Translations under genes and position numbers: made by a program
NCBI GenBank assembly: GCA_963969595.1
Contig: OZ018416.1
Location: forward strand, 16,508,065-16,572,064
Source of the DNA: Neckera pumila
Lineage: Eukaryota; Streptophyta; Bryopsida; Hypnales; Neckeraceae
Length of the DNA stretch: 64,000 nt
Direction: 5' to 3'
Shown here: in pieces, positions 47,405 to 59,348 of the stretch
How the letters are laid out: each line of letters begins with the position of its first letter
Numbering within the stretch: position 1 is the first letter of the stretch
Notes under the pieces: model-generated
What the model was told of the DNA's origin: nothing
The model's database searches: none
The model's input: the letters and a program-made list of their open reading frames with translations, nothing else

Positions 47405-48028
47405 ATGCTATAATGCAATGTCATGTCCGAATCCCCGAGAATTCTCGTTTAGGGTTTTGGAAGAACGCATCCCTCAACTTACCGGGTTTGTATTCTTTAC
47501 GACACATCCTTCGCATGATTTAGGTCATCGTATTGCTACTTGCTACCTTGCAAAGTGCCGGGTATTCTTTTGTCACCGTATTGAAGCGGATTTTAAGCGA
47601 CAAGTTGTGACTGACTCACATTGAGCAATTGCTACTTAACCATAGTCACGCGACAACACGAGCAAAAAGAAACGTCCATCCATTCCATTCCATTGCTTAG
47701 AGCTCACAGCACCCATTCATGAATCGCCCGCATGTTCTGCGAGTGAGAGCAGTGGAGTGCAGTGGTAGCACTTCGCGTCGAAAATCATGCCGACCACAGA
47801 AATACTTCATTGTAGAAGAATTTCCTGTCGGAAGACCCAGTCCGCTTGAGTCTCTGTTTCTCCGAATACGAAAGTTGTTGTGCGAGTGCGACAAGTAGCA
47901 CAATCCAATGTGGTTCAAGGAAGAAACCATATAAACTAACTGTTTGAGATGAGCCCTAGGAGTGGAGAATAAAAACCAAGCACACTAAACCATACTTAAC
48001 GGAAAGCACTCAAGATTAGCACGACTTA
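47405..48028. other. 5' flank of the minus-strand gene
   Basis: Likely promoter and leader of the gene starting at 47389-47404. I could not fix any element. Confidence 0.35.
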
Positions 48029-48291
48029 GAGCATTCCCACCGGGAGTTCCGTTTCCCTAAAAGTATAGGGAAGAGGACCTGAGATGCAGACAGGGATACA
48101 GAAATCTCATCGCACCAACCTTTTTCTAAATCCTATATCCGTAAGTTATACAGGATTCTGTAAAACTCTCACCGAATTCTGTATCCAGAGGCTCATTTAG
48201 AGAACTCGCGAGGTCTCATCTGCATAAAGTCAAGGTTGACTGCTTTGAGACTTCAAGTTTAGGGATAGAGAACAGATTGGTGGGGATGCTC
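48029..48291. mobile_element. PIF/Harbinger (Tourist)-like MITE, 263 bp, TTA target duplication
   Basis: The inverted tips are GAGCATTCCCACCGGGAGTT and, on the other strand, GAGCATCCCCACCAATCTGT; both are followed by CCCTA-containing sequence. TTA flanks it on both sides (48026-48028 and 48292-48294). GAGCAT-type tips with a TTA duplication are typical of plant Harbinger-derived MITEs. It is non-coding. Confidence 0.85.
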
Positions 48292-48294
48292 TTA

Positions 48295-49264
48295 CTAAGA
48301 CTGCTTAACGATGATTCTCCAAAATCCAATAGCGGAAAGGCAAAGCTATCAATGCTGACGACCAATACCAGTGCAATTCCCAGGAAAGAGCATCTTCGTT
48401 CAAGTTGGAAGAAGGTGACAGGACAGAAATGGCCACCCATTCAATACTCCAGGGTCCACATTGCAGAAGACACTCCCACCACAAGTGGAGATCTTTTAAT
48501 TACAACAATTCACCCACTTACAATGGCTCTCTTGACTTTCCTGCTTTCGCAATTGTGCCGATCTCCAAGAGAGAAGAATTGAAAAGACCGAGAAGCCGAA
48601 GGGAATGGGTACACTGTTCCACGTCTCCCATTGTGGTCTGTGTCTCAGAAGAATCACTACACCAAATCCTTGTCAGGTCTTGAGGAAAACGAAGGTAGAC
48701 AGCATTCAAATTATGTCTCATCTCGTCACTTCGTTAATGTCAGTTGAATTGAAAATCAAGTTGTGCATCGTTGATGATCATCAGCTCTGAGGTGGATATA
48801 GTCAGCAGTAATCTTATTCTCTATTCGAGATGACAGTATCGTTTGGCGTCCTCACAAATTCAATATTAATGAATTTGTGATAGGTCAGGAGCAAGGTCAA
48901 GCACTTTCGATTACAACGCCAATTCCTTAATTGGTCTGAAACTCACTAATTCATATAATTCATGAAGAGGTTCACTTGAGAATTAAGTGAAGTTGTCTGA
49001 TCAATATTGTGGAAGTCGTCTTCAACTCGATGAATGAACAGCAAGAATTTGGAGATGCAAGGTAGAATAAAGGCGTACAAGGCACACAAGTAGGAAAACC
49101 GAACTATGGCAACAATTTGCAAAAGATCGATACTACAAGCAATTCACCATTTCACCCATAGATGAATATCCATTCGATGAAATAGAATTGTCGGCAAATC
49201 AGAAATGATATTACATTTGAAAGTGTACACGAAGGTCATGCACTAACACTGCTAGAAAACATAT
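48295..49264. other. Gene-free stretch, psaH 3' flank
   Basis: Several open frames (48277-48582 +, 48518-48721 -) lack recognisable motifs. The last few hundred bases likely include the psaH 3' untranslated region. Confidence 0.4.
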
Positions 49265-50505
49265 TTACATCCTTCCACGGGGTCCCATGTCGGGCTTCTT
49301 CTGGGGTCCCTTCTTGATGGCCAAAAAGTCAGCAGAGGATGTGGAGCTAACGTAGCCGATGGTGGTGGCTCCGCCCAGAACCAAAAACTTCAGAAGAAGA
49401 CCCCTCTTGGTGAACGCTCCAGCGAAGGTCTCGAAGAACTTGTTCTGCATAAGAAAATGGTGAAGTTTAGTTAAACCACAACACGATCAGCAATGCCAAG
49501 ATCAAACCCTTCAAATCAGACCACGACATGCAACCACTAGAGTAATTTACCTGGAAGGGGTTGTATCTGGCAGGGTCATCATTTCCATACAAGTCCCAGT
49601 TTCCGGTGGTGTTGTTAATATCACCCAAGTCGAAGTACACGCTGGCCTCACCGTACTTGGCGGTCACAACTCCCACTCTGCAACGACTCCCCACCACACT
49701 TAAATCATCCACATTGCAAACATACCCTAACCACGCATTGTCATCATCCAAACTCGCGAGACCACAACAGAAAAAAAATTAGGTCATCACACAAAAACTC
49801 TAGATCCCTCCAATCCCCCCCTCCTACATACAGCTAACCCCCTTCAATTCACTCTCCAATGCACAAGAAACGCAGGTAACATCACACATACAAACATCAG
49901 CCATTTCAACCGGACCACCACCAAAGTCACCTCCAGACTTCGGGTACCAGTAGTTCTCACATAACCGCACCTCAAACATGTAAACCACACACACATTCCA
50001 CCACATACCACCCACCCACTACTCCAACCACTAACAATTGAAAGCGAAAATCTGCCTCAAACGTCAACATAACTATCAATCAATTCAGCACCAAGTCCCG
50101 TCATGTCGAAGCCTTCATCTCAAACCTCAAAAACAAGATATTCGCCAAGAAAACACAACCTCACCAAAACCCCACCAAAATACGGAGAAATCACAACCGC
50201 ACTCGCGCTACTCGGGACATCCCACCCCTAAAATCCATTCCAATTACACATTCCCTCCATAAAACACACACAGAGCGTCTACAATGTAACAACCTTACCG
50301 CAAACGAAAGGATAACGATCTAATCATAAATCATCGGCTTTGGAAGAACGATCTGAGAAGTGAATTGGGCAGAGATTAGGGGCAGAAGGGCGGACCTGGA
50401 CGGGGCGCGCATGGAGACGCTCTTGGCGGGCATAGCCAGTTTCTTCCCAGCCAAAGAGCTGCCGGCCAAGCCGGACACAGCAATGGTTGCCGACGCCGCT
50501 GCCAT
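49265..50505 (-). CDS. psaH: Photosystem I reaction centre subunit VI (PsaH) precursor, three exons, 138 aa
   Basis: Exons on the minus strand: 50505-50396, 49677-49551, 49444-49265 in phases 2 and 0. The first encodes a chloroplast transit peptide ([20 protein letters not shown], Ser/Ala-rich, then basic). The mature part begins near [20 protein letters not shown], continues [17 protein letters not shown], then [20 protein letters not shown], a membrane segment ([14 protein letters not shown]) and the tail [16 protein letters not shown]. PsaH is a small thylakoid membrane subunit needed for light-harvesting complex II to dock on photosystem I during state transitions. Length matches the family (about 140-145 aa). 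The first donor, CAG|GTCCGC, is weak at +3 to +5 but is the one that keeps phase and family sequence. Confidence 0.93.
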
Positions 50506-51074
50506 TGCGAAAACAACACACGCAAATGCTCGATGACTTCAAAGGGACACAGAAATTGCAGCAAAACTGAGTGGCGATGGCGATGGCGATGGTGGTGGTA
50601 GTGCGAAGAGTGGCGATCTGCGGGGACGATGGGGAGTGTGTGCAGATGTCATGTGGGCGGACGACGCCGGCCACACTTCGGCGAGGATAAGGGACGCGAC
50701 GCGTGGCCTTTCGGGAGTGGCGGAGGTGGGGTGCTGGCCAATGGGGTGGGGCGGGGGTGGATAGCGTCTCGGGGCGACCGGTCCCGCCGGTTACCCTGCG
50801 TCCCCGTTGGTGGTCGCGGCTCCTCCAATCGGGTCGACTAGTTTGTTGATTGTGTGGATCACGGCCAGTATTTTTGGAGAAGGAGCTTCATCTGCTTTTG
50901 AAATTCAGACTAAAATGATATAGTATGTAATTGTAAAAAAACACATTAGGACCAAATCTCATTCCAAGAGGTACACTCATGTAATATTTCAATAGGAAAT
51001 ATGGAGTTGAGCTTTACTCCACATCCCCCATACAATGCAAGAAGAGTAAGTGAATCCCTATAATTTTCTATACA
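50506..51074. promoter_or_regulatory. psaH upstream region
   Basis: GC-rich DNA immediately upstream of the psaH start contains a GATGGC triplet-rich stretch near 50573-50600 and is the likely leader and promoter. No TATA or light-response element can be assigned with confidence. From about 50850 the sequence turns AT-rich with nothing recognised. Confidence 0.35.
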
Positions 51075-51417
51075 CATTAGAGGAAATTTCAAGCCTCTAG
51101 AGGGCTGCTCCACAGTCCTCCAAGGTACCCTGAAATTTGCTTTTATTTTGCTCAAAAAATCGTTTTTCCCCTATTTCCACCTTGCTGACTACAGCGGCAG
51201 TGGCGCAAGAATCCAGAATTTTGAATAAAAAATATTTAAGAAAAAGAGTACTAAAAAAGAAAGAAAAAAAAAATTTGCAAAACTTGACTGCTCCGGCGAG
51301 CAATCATAGACTGTAATTGCTCACCAAGAGCAATTTTGAAGTTGACAGGCTATGTAAAGAATAGCATGGCATGTCCTCTTCAAACGGCCCTCCAAGGGGC
51401 TGAATTTTTCTCTAATG
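51075..51417. mobile_element. MITE family X, copy 1 (343 bp)
   Basis: The tips are CATTAGAGGAAATTTCAAGCC and, inverted, CATTAGAGAAAAATTCAGCC. The interior matches the copy at 58226-58616, including TTTTTCCCCTATTTCC, a GAGCAATCAT word and GAAGTTGACAGGC. The flanks show no clear target duplication. No coding capacity. Confidence 0.75.
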
Positions 51418-51520
51418 ATTTTCAATGTGTCACCATTGCCATCACAAGTTGCAACATGTAACATTCTCTCCGTTCAATTTACATCTAACACCCTTGGATC
51501 ATAAATATCAAAGATTGTAA

Positions 51521-52693
51521 TTAACCCCTAAATACCCAAGGCCTGTTTTGAACTTCTAGAATTTTGCTCTAGTTTGAACAAGAAGCCAACATTTTGATAA
51601 GTTGTGCCAATTTCTTTTGAATTGTAATCGTACAAATTCAAACTAGACATGTTAGAAATCATATAGAAAAGGAAAATACAACAATATCACTCATTAACCA
51701 AAAGATTATAATGTTTGACCATGAGGGTGTTACAACTATGAAACATTACAAAAAAATCCAAGCCTCTTAAGGGCTGCCAAAAGAAGGTTCTCCAAAGAGG
51801 GGGCCTTTGAGAACTTGATGTTCTCTGGCCACAACTGGCCATTGGGTAGAGTAAAATATATTAAAACTTAATTTATTAAAAAAGTAATATTTTATAATAT
51901 AAAAATGTACAAATCAATATTTTATAATTAAAAATTATTAAAAAACAATATTAAAATAATAATTAACAAAAAGTTGCTGATGTGATCATAGTTTGGCCAA
52001 GTCAGCTTTTGAATTTCTGTAATTTTGAAACTTTTTAAATGAAAATAAAAAATTTAATGGTTATTTTATTCAACTTTTTTAGCTTTTCAGCTCGTTTTCT
52101 GTTCACTTCGTACACAGTTAGTGGCCTTCGAGTATTCCGATGGGGGGGTTTTAATTTAAATTTTTTTTAAATTTTTTTTAAATTTTTAATTTCCTGCTTT
52201 ATGGCCAGTGGGGAACTCTTGCCGAGAACTCACAACCTTCTTGAGGCCCATTTTTCTTCTAATGATCTTTCAATTTTATTTTTGCGTATCACATATAAAA
52301 AATTTGTCACCAAAAAAATATGAGGTTAAAGGGCCTAACATATATAACCCCAATCAATTTATGGCTTCTCAAAATCTATTCTACAATTTTACAATTTATT
52401 AAATGAATTTCTAATGTAATTTTTCCTCCAAGATCTAGTGTATTTGAGGCTCATTTTCAAGAGCCCATAACACTACAAAAAGTCAAGATTGCAATGAGTA
52501 CCTTTGCACAAAATCTTGAATAGAAAAATTGTACTCAATCATTTTCAAAATCCAATTTTTGATGCTAAAACTAGACTTCAAAAAGAATTTTACAAAAATA
52601 TGAACTACTAAAAACAATAACTTGGTCAGATTTTATTTAACTTCAAAGTATTGTCAACACCAAGATTTGGTGGCTCAGACATTGAGGGGTTAA
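51521..52693. mobile_element. TTAA-bounded element A (about 650 bp, interrupted by a MITE)
   Basis: It begins TTAACCCCTAAATACCC and ends GAGGGGTTAA. Its body is the inverted copy of element B (52852-53494): TTTGACCATGAGGGTGTTA, AAATATGAGGTTAAAGGGCC and AGATCTAGTGTATTTGAGGC all recur on the other strand there. A 521-bp MITE sits inside it. Confidence 0.82.
51744..52264. mobile_element. MITE family X, copy 3 (521 bp), nested in element A
   Basis: The tips CATTACAAAAAAATCCAAGCC and (inverted) CATTAGAAGAAAAATGGGCC resemble the other family X members, though the interior is different. Element B preserves the empty site: its inverted sequence runs ACTGCAAAAATCTTTCAATC, which is split here between GAAA and ATCTTTC. 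The interior is highly AT-rich. Confidence 0.75.
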
Positions 52694-52851
52694 AAAATAA
52701 ACAACCAGTTATGTATGTATGATAACTAACTTGTCCGTTACGTAAACTATTGCAAAACTGCAACCCGTGGTGCCGCATCCCTTTCTTCCAACATCGGAGG
52801 CTCCAAAGAAAAAATCTGTACAGTATTATACGTAGTGCAAAGTACTGGTGT

Positions 52852-53494
52852 TTAACCCCTAAATGTCCAAAGCACCCAAATCTGGTGTTTGCAAAACTTT
52901 GAAGCTAAATAAAACCTAATTAAAAATGCTATTTTTAGTAGCTTATATTTTTAGGAAATTCTTCTTGAAGTCTAATTTTAGCACCAAAAATCCGATCTTG
53001 AAAATAAATGATAGTGATTTTTCTATTCAAGGTTTTGTACAAGGGTACCCCTTGCAATCTTGACATCCCATAGTGTTGAGAGCTCTTGGAAATGAGCCTC
53101 AAATACACTAGATCTTGGAGAAAAAATTGCATTCAAAATTCATTTAAAAAATTGTAGAGTACATTTTAAGAAGACATAAATTGATCGGGATTATAAGTTA
53201 GGCCCCTTAACCTCATATTTTTTTGGTCACCAACTTTTTGAATTTGATTTGTGTAAAGAAGATTGAAAGATTTTTGCAGTTTTAGCACCCTCATGGTCAA
53301 ACATTATAATCTTTCACTCCATAAGTGATATTGTTGTGTTTTCTTTTCCTATGAGATCTCTAACATGTCCAGTTTGAATTTGTACAATTACAATTCAAAA
53401 AAAATTGATACAACTTATCAAAATGTTGGCATTTTGTTCAATTTTGAGCAAATTCTAAAAAGCCCAAAATAGGCCTTGGGCATTTAGGGGTTAA
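52852..53494. mobile_element. TTAA-bounded element B (643 bp), inverted partner of A
   Basis: It begins TTAACCCCTAAATGTCC and ends CATTTAGGGGTTAA. It lies 158 bp from element A in the opposite orientation, so together they form a large inverted repeat of about 2 kb. The arms differ at many scattered positions, so they are not a fresh duplication. Confidence 0.82.
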
Positions 53495-55036
53495 TACTCT
53501 TCAATAGTATCTGCCTAGACTTCAAGGGAACACAACTGCAGGATCAAGGAAGGTGACAACCCGATAGTACTATATTCAGTCTGGAAGGTGATCTGATTTC
53601 AATGGGAGCCCCAAAAGAAAAAGGAAGGGCCGTATGGCTCAAATGAAGGTTTTTTTGGCAGCTCGTCATCATCCCCAACAAGCTCATTCAATCTAGCTTA
53701 ATTTTGATAGTATTTGATTTCAATCTCCTATTCTAGCATGTAGGAATAGTAACTACATTATATGGACCAAGAGTCTTCCTCCCTCTAGCTCCTTTTTTGT
53801 GATTTTTGTTCTATTTTTTCTGCTCATTTTCTCTTCATTGTCCAGCCTTTGGCTTGGTTGTTTTGAATGGGTTTTTTTTTTAATGTCAATGGTTCTTTCA
53901 TTTGTTCAGAAAAAAAGAAAGAAAGAGAAATCAATTCAGACTTCAGCCAGAGGGAGTGAAAGGGGCACCCGGCCTGGAAGAAGATCAAGCGCGCATGATT
54001 CATTCCCGCGAATCTCAGATCATGAGAGCCATTCTATACCTCGACAGTCCCGAAATCAGTCAGCGGCAGAAGGAATCCTCATTAATGAGCCTTCCGCCGT
54101 CGGAGGCTGCCCCGCCGCTGTCGCAAGGAGACTCTTCTCCGCGGCCGCGGCCGTCGTCGTCCCCAGCCCAGTAGCAGCAGGGCCGGGGATCCGTATACAA
54201 GCAAGCGTGCAGGTCAGCGGACGGCCTGACGGGGTTGCGAACCTTGTACAAGCTCAACCTGGGCTAGCTATAAAACAGTCAAGGCTTTTGTGGCTCTTGC
54301 AAATACATTGGTTCCACGAACTCCAGCTCCGACTGCAGTACCTCTTCTAGCTCGTCACTGATTTCTCTCTCGACTCTCGGTCCTCGCTCTCAGCAACTCT
54401 AGAAACCGGACGGGTTGAAGCTTCTTCCGATCCTGCCTTGTAGAAACAAACAATCAATCTTGTTTAATTTCTACGATTCAGTTTCTTCTCCAGCTAGAAT
54501 TCAATTGGCGTGTTGTGGTAGTGCTCACTCAATCTCTTCTCTTGATTTTCTTAGTAACTAAACCTTTTTTTCAGAATTGGGGTGAATGATCGAGTAATGT
54601 GAATTGGTCTTTTGGCTTAGGAGCCATGTACGTACTAGGTGAACGTGCTAGCTTGAGCACTTCCAAAAGCCTTGGGTTGTTATGAATTCATGATCTTCTA
54701 GAGCAGGAGAATTGGTTAATTGATCAGAACTTAATTAGGTTCCATTAAGCACCGCATTTTGAAGACACCATTATCGGGAGATTCAATCAATTCACGCCGA
54801 GTCTAGGACGTGAGGATCATTCAATCAGTTCTACGCAAGGCTGATTTCAAACTTCTATGAATGTCAATCTAATTGCTAGTTTGTTCCCGAGGAAACTGGA
54901 GAGCTAGCGCTCTTGGCAATGGCTGATCGATACAGTCTCTTATTGAATTAGAAGTGATCGATTATTCCAACTTGTTGACTCTATTTTTTGTGTTGCAGAT
55001 TTCGGCCAAGCGTTCAATTGTGTCAAGATTGTCCAA
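53495..55036. other. Gene-free or 5' region, GC-rich from 53940 to 54240
   Basis: The stretch 53940-54240 is GC-rich and open in two plus-strand frames (one Ala/Val-rich, one Ser/Pro-rich), and could be a first exon or leader of the gene at 55037. I could not find consistent splice phases to join it, so I leave it unassigned. Confidence 0.3.
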
Positions 55037-55846
55037 ATGGCGTGGTCAGCGGCTTCGGCGAGGGCTTTATTAGCGGCCAGCCCCATCGCTTTGGTAGAAC
55101 CTACCACCATGTGAGTGCCGAATTTGTTGAATTTATTGTGACTGGCGCCACTCAGATCGTCCAAATTGTGACATTCAAGTGCACACAGCTCTAAGGAATC
55201 CATGGTATAGATCTAAGTTTCCTGAAGGCCTTCTCGAAAAGTGTCGAGATCGTGAACTTTGTCCAGCTCAATTCCCGAAGGTTATTTCTCATTCCTTGTC
55301 CAAGTTAGATGTGCTGACAGAGTTACGCTGTGGATCGGAGACCTAATTTTTGATGTTATGTGAAATTGTCAGCAGAGGAGAGCGTATTACGGAGTGGCTC
55401 AAAATCACGGCGGTGCCGCTTCTTGTGTTTTTGATTGGAGCTTGCATTTGGGGCTGCCTTCAAAACACCGCAGCTTGGAGAGTATTAACCGAGGATGGTG
55501 GAGGAAGCACCCACAATGAGGCTTTGGGCGAAGTGCCGTCAGCTCTGCCGACAGCCATCTCCAACAATGAAGCTGCAAGAGGTGAGCAAGTCAGGGAGCA
55601 AATTGTTTGGAGGTCGATCGAGAGGCTGAGACGCTCAGAAGCAAGTTTGATTTTAGTCCACCACATGACCGTAAACTTGGTTTGGTTGCAGATTTGGAAA
55701 CAGGGCTGGAGTTGTCACAAGTCCGCTACAGAGACGAAGAAAGTGACGGTAGCTTGAAATTAACTGCTTGTTCCATCACTGCAAATGCGGCCACGAATGG
55801 AAACGCTCGCCCCAATACCGACATCAGAGATGCGGCTGGCTGTTGA
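55037..55846 (+). CDS. Hypothetical single-pass membrane protein, three exons, 145 aa
   Basis: Exons 55037-55110, 55373-55581 and 55692-55846 have GT-AG limits and matching phases (2, then 1). The second acceptor is a CAGCAG pair, so one residue is optional. The start MAWSAASARALLAASPIALV is Ala/Ser-rich like an organelle targeting or signal segment. A hydrophobic stretch (AVPLLVFLIGACIWGCL) follows a short basic region. The rest is hydrophilic, ending DLETGLELSQVRYRDEESDG and NARPNTDIRDAAGC. I recognise no family. The frame remains open upstream of the ATG to the acceptor at about 54999, so an earlier exon is possible. A minus-strand frame at 54940-55203 overlaps and is the main rival reading. 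Confidence 0.35.
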
Positions 55847-57428
55847 CAAGGATCTCGTAAAAGGACATACTGTATGCAGTGACACAGTCTGTAGAACTAC
55901 AGTGATATATCTTATAGTGAGAGTTCGTGTTACCTGCAAAATTTGTGTTACCAGAAATTCCAGAATTAGTGTCACTACAAACTTAGTGATACTTTGCAAA
56001 GTAGTGTGGATTTCGTAAACTTGCAAAACTCATAATCTAGTAGCCAGGATAAACCAGTGTACCTGATAGAAGCTTTGACTTACTGGTAGGATTTAATTCT
56101 TCTACTTCTTTCATATTATCATACAAGAAGAAATTTCAAAGTCATTTGACCTCAACATCCTTTTAAACATTTTTATATTTTTGTTTTGATTTTACATTCA
56201 CTATTTTGGGTTAGGTTGATGACCGGTGTTTGCTGGCAAAGAGTGCCGTGGTGGCAGACTTTGAAAATTGATAAATTTATGTTTTTTTGGCATGCAGATG
56301 GTCAACCTAGTACAATATGGCAAAACTAATCCACAAACAAGGGCAATTAATTATATTTAATATCTATCAACTAAAAGTACAGTTTTTGTATTGTAGTTTA
56401 GAAAAATTAAAAGATAATGTAAGTTATTTTTTTCTTTATTGAAGTTTTTTAGAAGAATAGTTTTCCAAAAAATTTGGCTCTCATTTCTAAAGGCAATTAC
56501 TATAACTATATCCAAGCTAGAACTCCAATAAAGTTTTTATAATAGGATTAATTCAAAAGTCAAGAAATATTTTCCTCCATTATTCCATATGAACATCTTT
56601 GTATTTTTATACTAGAGTGCATTGAATCTATATTCAATTTGTAATTTTCTTAGAATAATATGCAATCATGATTACATGCAATTTTATCACATTCACTTAT
56701 TTTCATCCTTAGTCTTGGATTAGGCTTCATCCTTGCAACTCTAAGATACAAAGAGAAGATCAAAATATATTTATGATGAGCTTTAAAATGAGCATCTAAA
56801 AATGGGCATAAATATAACATAGAAGCTTTATTGAGGTTGTCCTTTTTGTACACCGCTACCATATCTGGTGGTCAAAGAACATTTTCTATCAAATAATTGT
56901 TTAAATTAAAAATATATAATCGGGCCACGGGGGGTGCACTTAGTGTATCTAATCCAAACTACGTGCGACCAAAACTTTGTACCCCCTATATTATATCCTA
57001 AAATTTAAATAAATGAAAACCAAAATAAATATGAATGTATTTTTCTAATTTGAAAGTTTATGTTTTGAATTATTGATGTTTTTATTTGCTAATGATAATT
57101 AGTTACAAATTTTGAAGTAAATAGATACACTGCAGAATGGAAAAAGAACTTTTACACCCCTATATCCTAAAAAATTGTCTAAAAAATGAACAAAAAATTC
57201 CTAAAAATAACTCTCTATTGAAAGCTCATTTTGAGTTGAATATTGATGCAACGATCATCTAAATGTATTTTCTATAAATATTTGAGTTGAAAAATATGCC
57301 ATTTTAGATTCATTTTCAACCTCTTCTAGAAATCATTCCATATTTCATTTGAGTTGGAAATTTTGGCAATAGAAACTTATAGTCATTACCAAACAATGCT
57401 CAAAATTTAAGGTTGAAATTATATTTTA
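55847..57428. other. AT-rich gene-free stretch
   Basis: Nothing recognised. Confidence 0.4.
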
Positions 57429-57460
57429 CTAGAAATCACGTGTTTGCACGTGGTTTGTAG
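57429..57460 (-). mobile_element. Helitron 3' terminus of a different family
   Basis: On the minus strand the sequence reads ACCACGTGCAAACACGTGAT, TTCTAG, then T: a perfect CACGTG...CACGTG hairpin a few bases before CTAG|T. This is the classic plant Helitron 3' end. The body would lie at higher coordinates, but I could not find its TC 5' end. Confidence 0.6.
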
Positions 57461-58225
57461 TAGTAGAACCAAGTGCCCTCCCCGAGAATCGGGCAAAGGC
57501 TTAAAAATAAAAATACTCATTTTCTTCTTTAGACTTGAACTTTTCTAAAAAAATATTATCCCAAAAATTTTGGCATCTATTTTTAAAATACTTTTCGGAA
57601 ACCCTAACCAATAGGGACAAAAATAAAATTTAGAAATAAGATTTTTTTCCTTACAAACCACAAAAATTAGCGCATTGTCAAAAAATTCAAATCAAATATA
57701 AATTCTCCAAAAGACATGGACAAAAATCAGTAGCTCTAATTATTTTTTTAAATCATGTTTTGAGGCTTTATTATTTAAAATTGTAAAATGAAATAGAAAA
57801 GCAATCATTTCAATCAACTTCAAAGGGCTGGTAATTCATTATTTATGTCTTGATAAATTCTATAATTTCTACATTTAAACATAAAAATATGCTTTCAAAA
57901 CACATGAGAATTAGAACTTTTGTTAATTATAAAATTATCTTTATTAATGTGTGTAATCCTTTCAATTTTAATCTTTTTGTGAGCTATAAATTTGATTGAA
58001 AACCTCCAAATTAGCAAATGTAACATCCAATTAATTTGAAGACTCTTATAAGTCATAATTTATAATTTTTGAAAGAATAGGGTGTAACACTTACTCAATT
58101 TGACATGATCCGCACCTTTTAAATTCCAGTCCAATTTCACAGCACAACACCGGCTATAATTCTCACCTTAGATAATCAATAACTTCTCACACATCAAACT
58201 CAAGCAATCTTTCTAAATTGACAAA
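57461..58225. other. AT-rich stretch, possibly Helitron body
   Basis: A second perfect hairpin (CCCGAGAATCGGG) lies at about 57482-57494. No coding sequence seen. Confidence 0.4.
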
Positions 58226-58616
58226 TATTAGAGAAAAAATCAGCCCTCCGGAGGGTTGCTCCAAGGACCCCTTTAGTACCCTGAAATTTTGTTTATTGGG
58301 TCTAAAAATTTAGTTTTTCCCCTATTTCCGTGCAGCTGAAAGTGCTGTGACTAAGGCGCAAGAACCCAAATTTACAAATAAAAACTTATTATTATTATTA
58401 TTGCTTTTATTTTTTTATTTTTTTATTTTTTAAAATCCTAAAAAAATATTAAAAATAAAAAATAAAAAAATCTGCAAAATCTAATTGCTCTTGTGAGCAG
58501 TCATACACTTTGATTGCTCATTGGGGGGTACTTTTCGAAGTTGACAGGCCAAGCTTGAAATAGCTTGGCATGTCAACTTAGAGCGGCCCTTCGGAGGGCT
58601 GATTTTTGCTGTGATG
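58226..58616. mobile_element. MITE family X, copy 2 (391 bp)
   Basis: The inverted tips AAAATCAGCCCTCCGGAGGG and (other strand) AAAATCAGCCCTCCGAAGGG are the best preserved of the family; each is itself a small palindrome. The interior matches 51075-51417 and carries a (TTA)n and T-rich run near 58388-58435. Confidence 0.82.
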
Positions 58617-59164
58617 AGTTGTACAATTTCCACACAATTAGTCTCAGTCTACTTGACCAAACTCATACACAACCACACACAAGCCGAATCCACAGCCATA
58701 TAGACATACAACTCACACTCAAGCTCACAAATCAAATTGACAATTGACGATTTTAAATGCTCAAATTATATTCACATAAAGAGCGCAAGAACATTGGTGA
58801 GTCATACAACTTGGTGTAAACTAAGGAAAAAGAAACTAGACCTTTGGACTTATAGTCCCAAAATCGTGAAGACAACTCTTCACATGGAAAGCTACAAAGT
58901 CAATTTGACCCTTTTTATATCTTTGCCAACTTGCCCTTTCTAAATCCAATTGATCCTATCGTTGAGGAAATTCCAAATCCAATTGATCCAAAAAGATGCT
59001 CTAATTGTCCAAAAACAAGATTGTCCATAATTTTCTCATAAAAAATCCAAATGAAATGAATCAAAGCTGCCCAAATAGATAAAAATATAATCTATAAGGA
59101 AAAAAGAAAATTTTAAATTAATTTTTTTGCAAAATTTTTTTGCTGCCCCTTCTTCCCTGTTTTG
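58617..59164. other. Gene-free stretch
   Basis: Nothing recognised. Confidence 0.4.
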
Positions 59165-59348
59165 AGCTTATTTGGGCATAACTTTTGTTCCTAGGCACCG
59201 ATTGGAAAAAAAGTATATTCCCACAAAGCTTATCAATTTTTCTATCTCCAAAAAAAGTTTCAGAATGTCATGACAAAAATCCAGCCCATAGGTACCTGCC
59301 CGAAATCCCATTTGTTCCCCGAACGGACAATGGTCCTTTAGGGGTTAA
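59165..59348. mobile_element. TTAA-bounded element, diverged right-end fragment
   Basis: It ends GTCCTTTAGGGGTTAA, with GGGCATAACTTTTGTTCC and GGTACCTGCCCGAAATCC upstream, echoing ends of the 0.9-kb copies. Similarity elsewhere is weak. Confidence 0.4.

Noticed and set aside
52460..53075. CACTACAAAAAG as another CACTA tip
   Set aside because: It is an internal part of the TTAA-bounded elements A and B, present as an inverted pair, with no target duplication.
53799..54350. 183-codon plus-strand frame with a hydrophobic start
   Set aside because: The hydrophobic part comes from T-rich DNA and the rest from GC-rich DNA read in one of several open frames; no conserved motif or consistent splicing.
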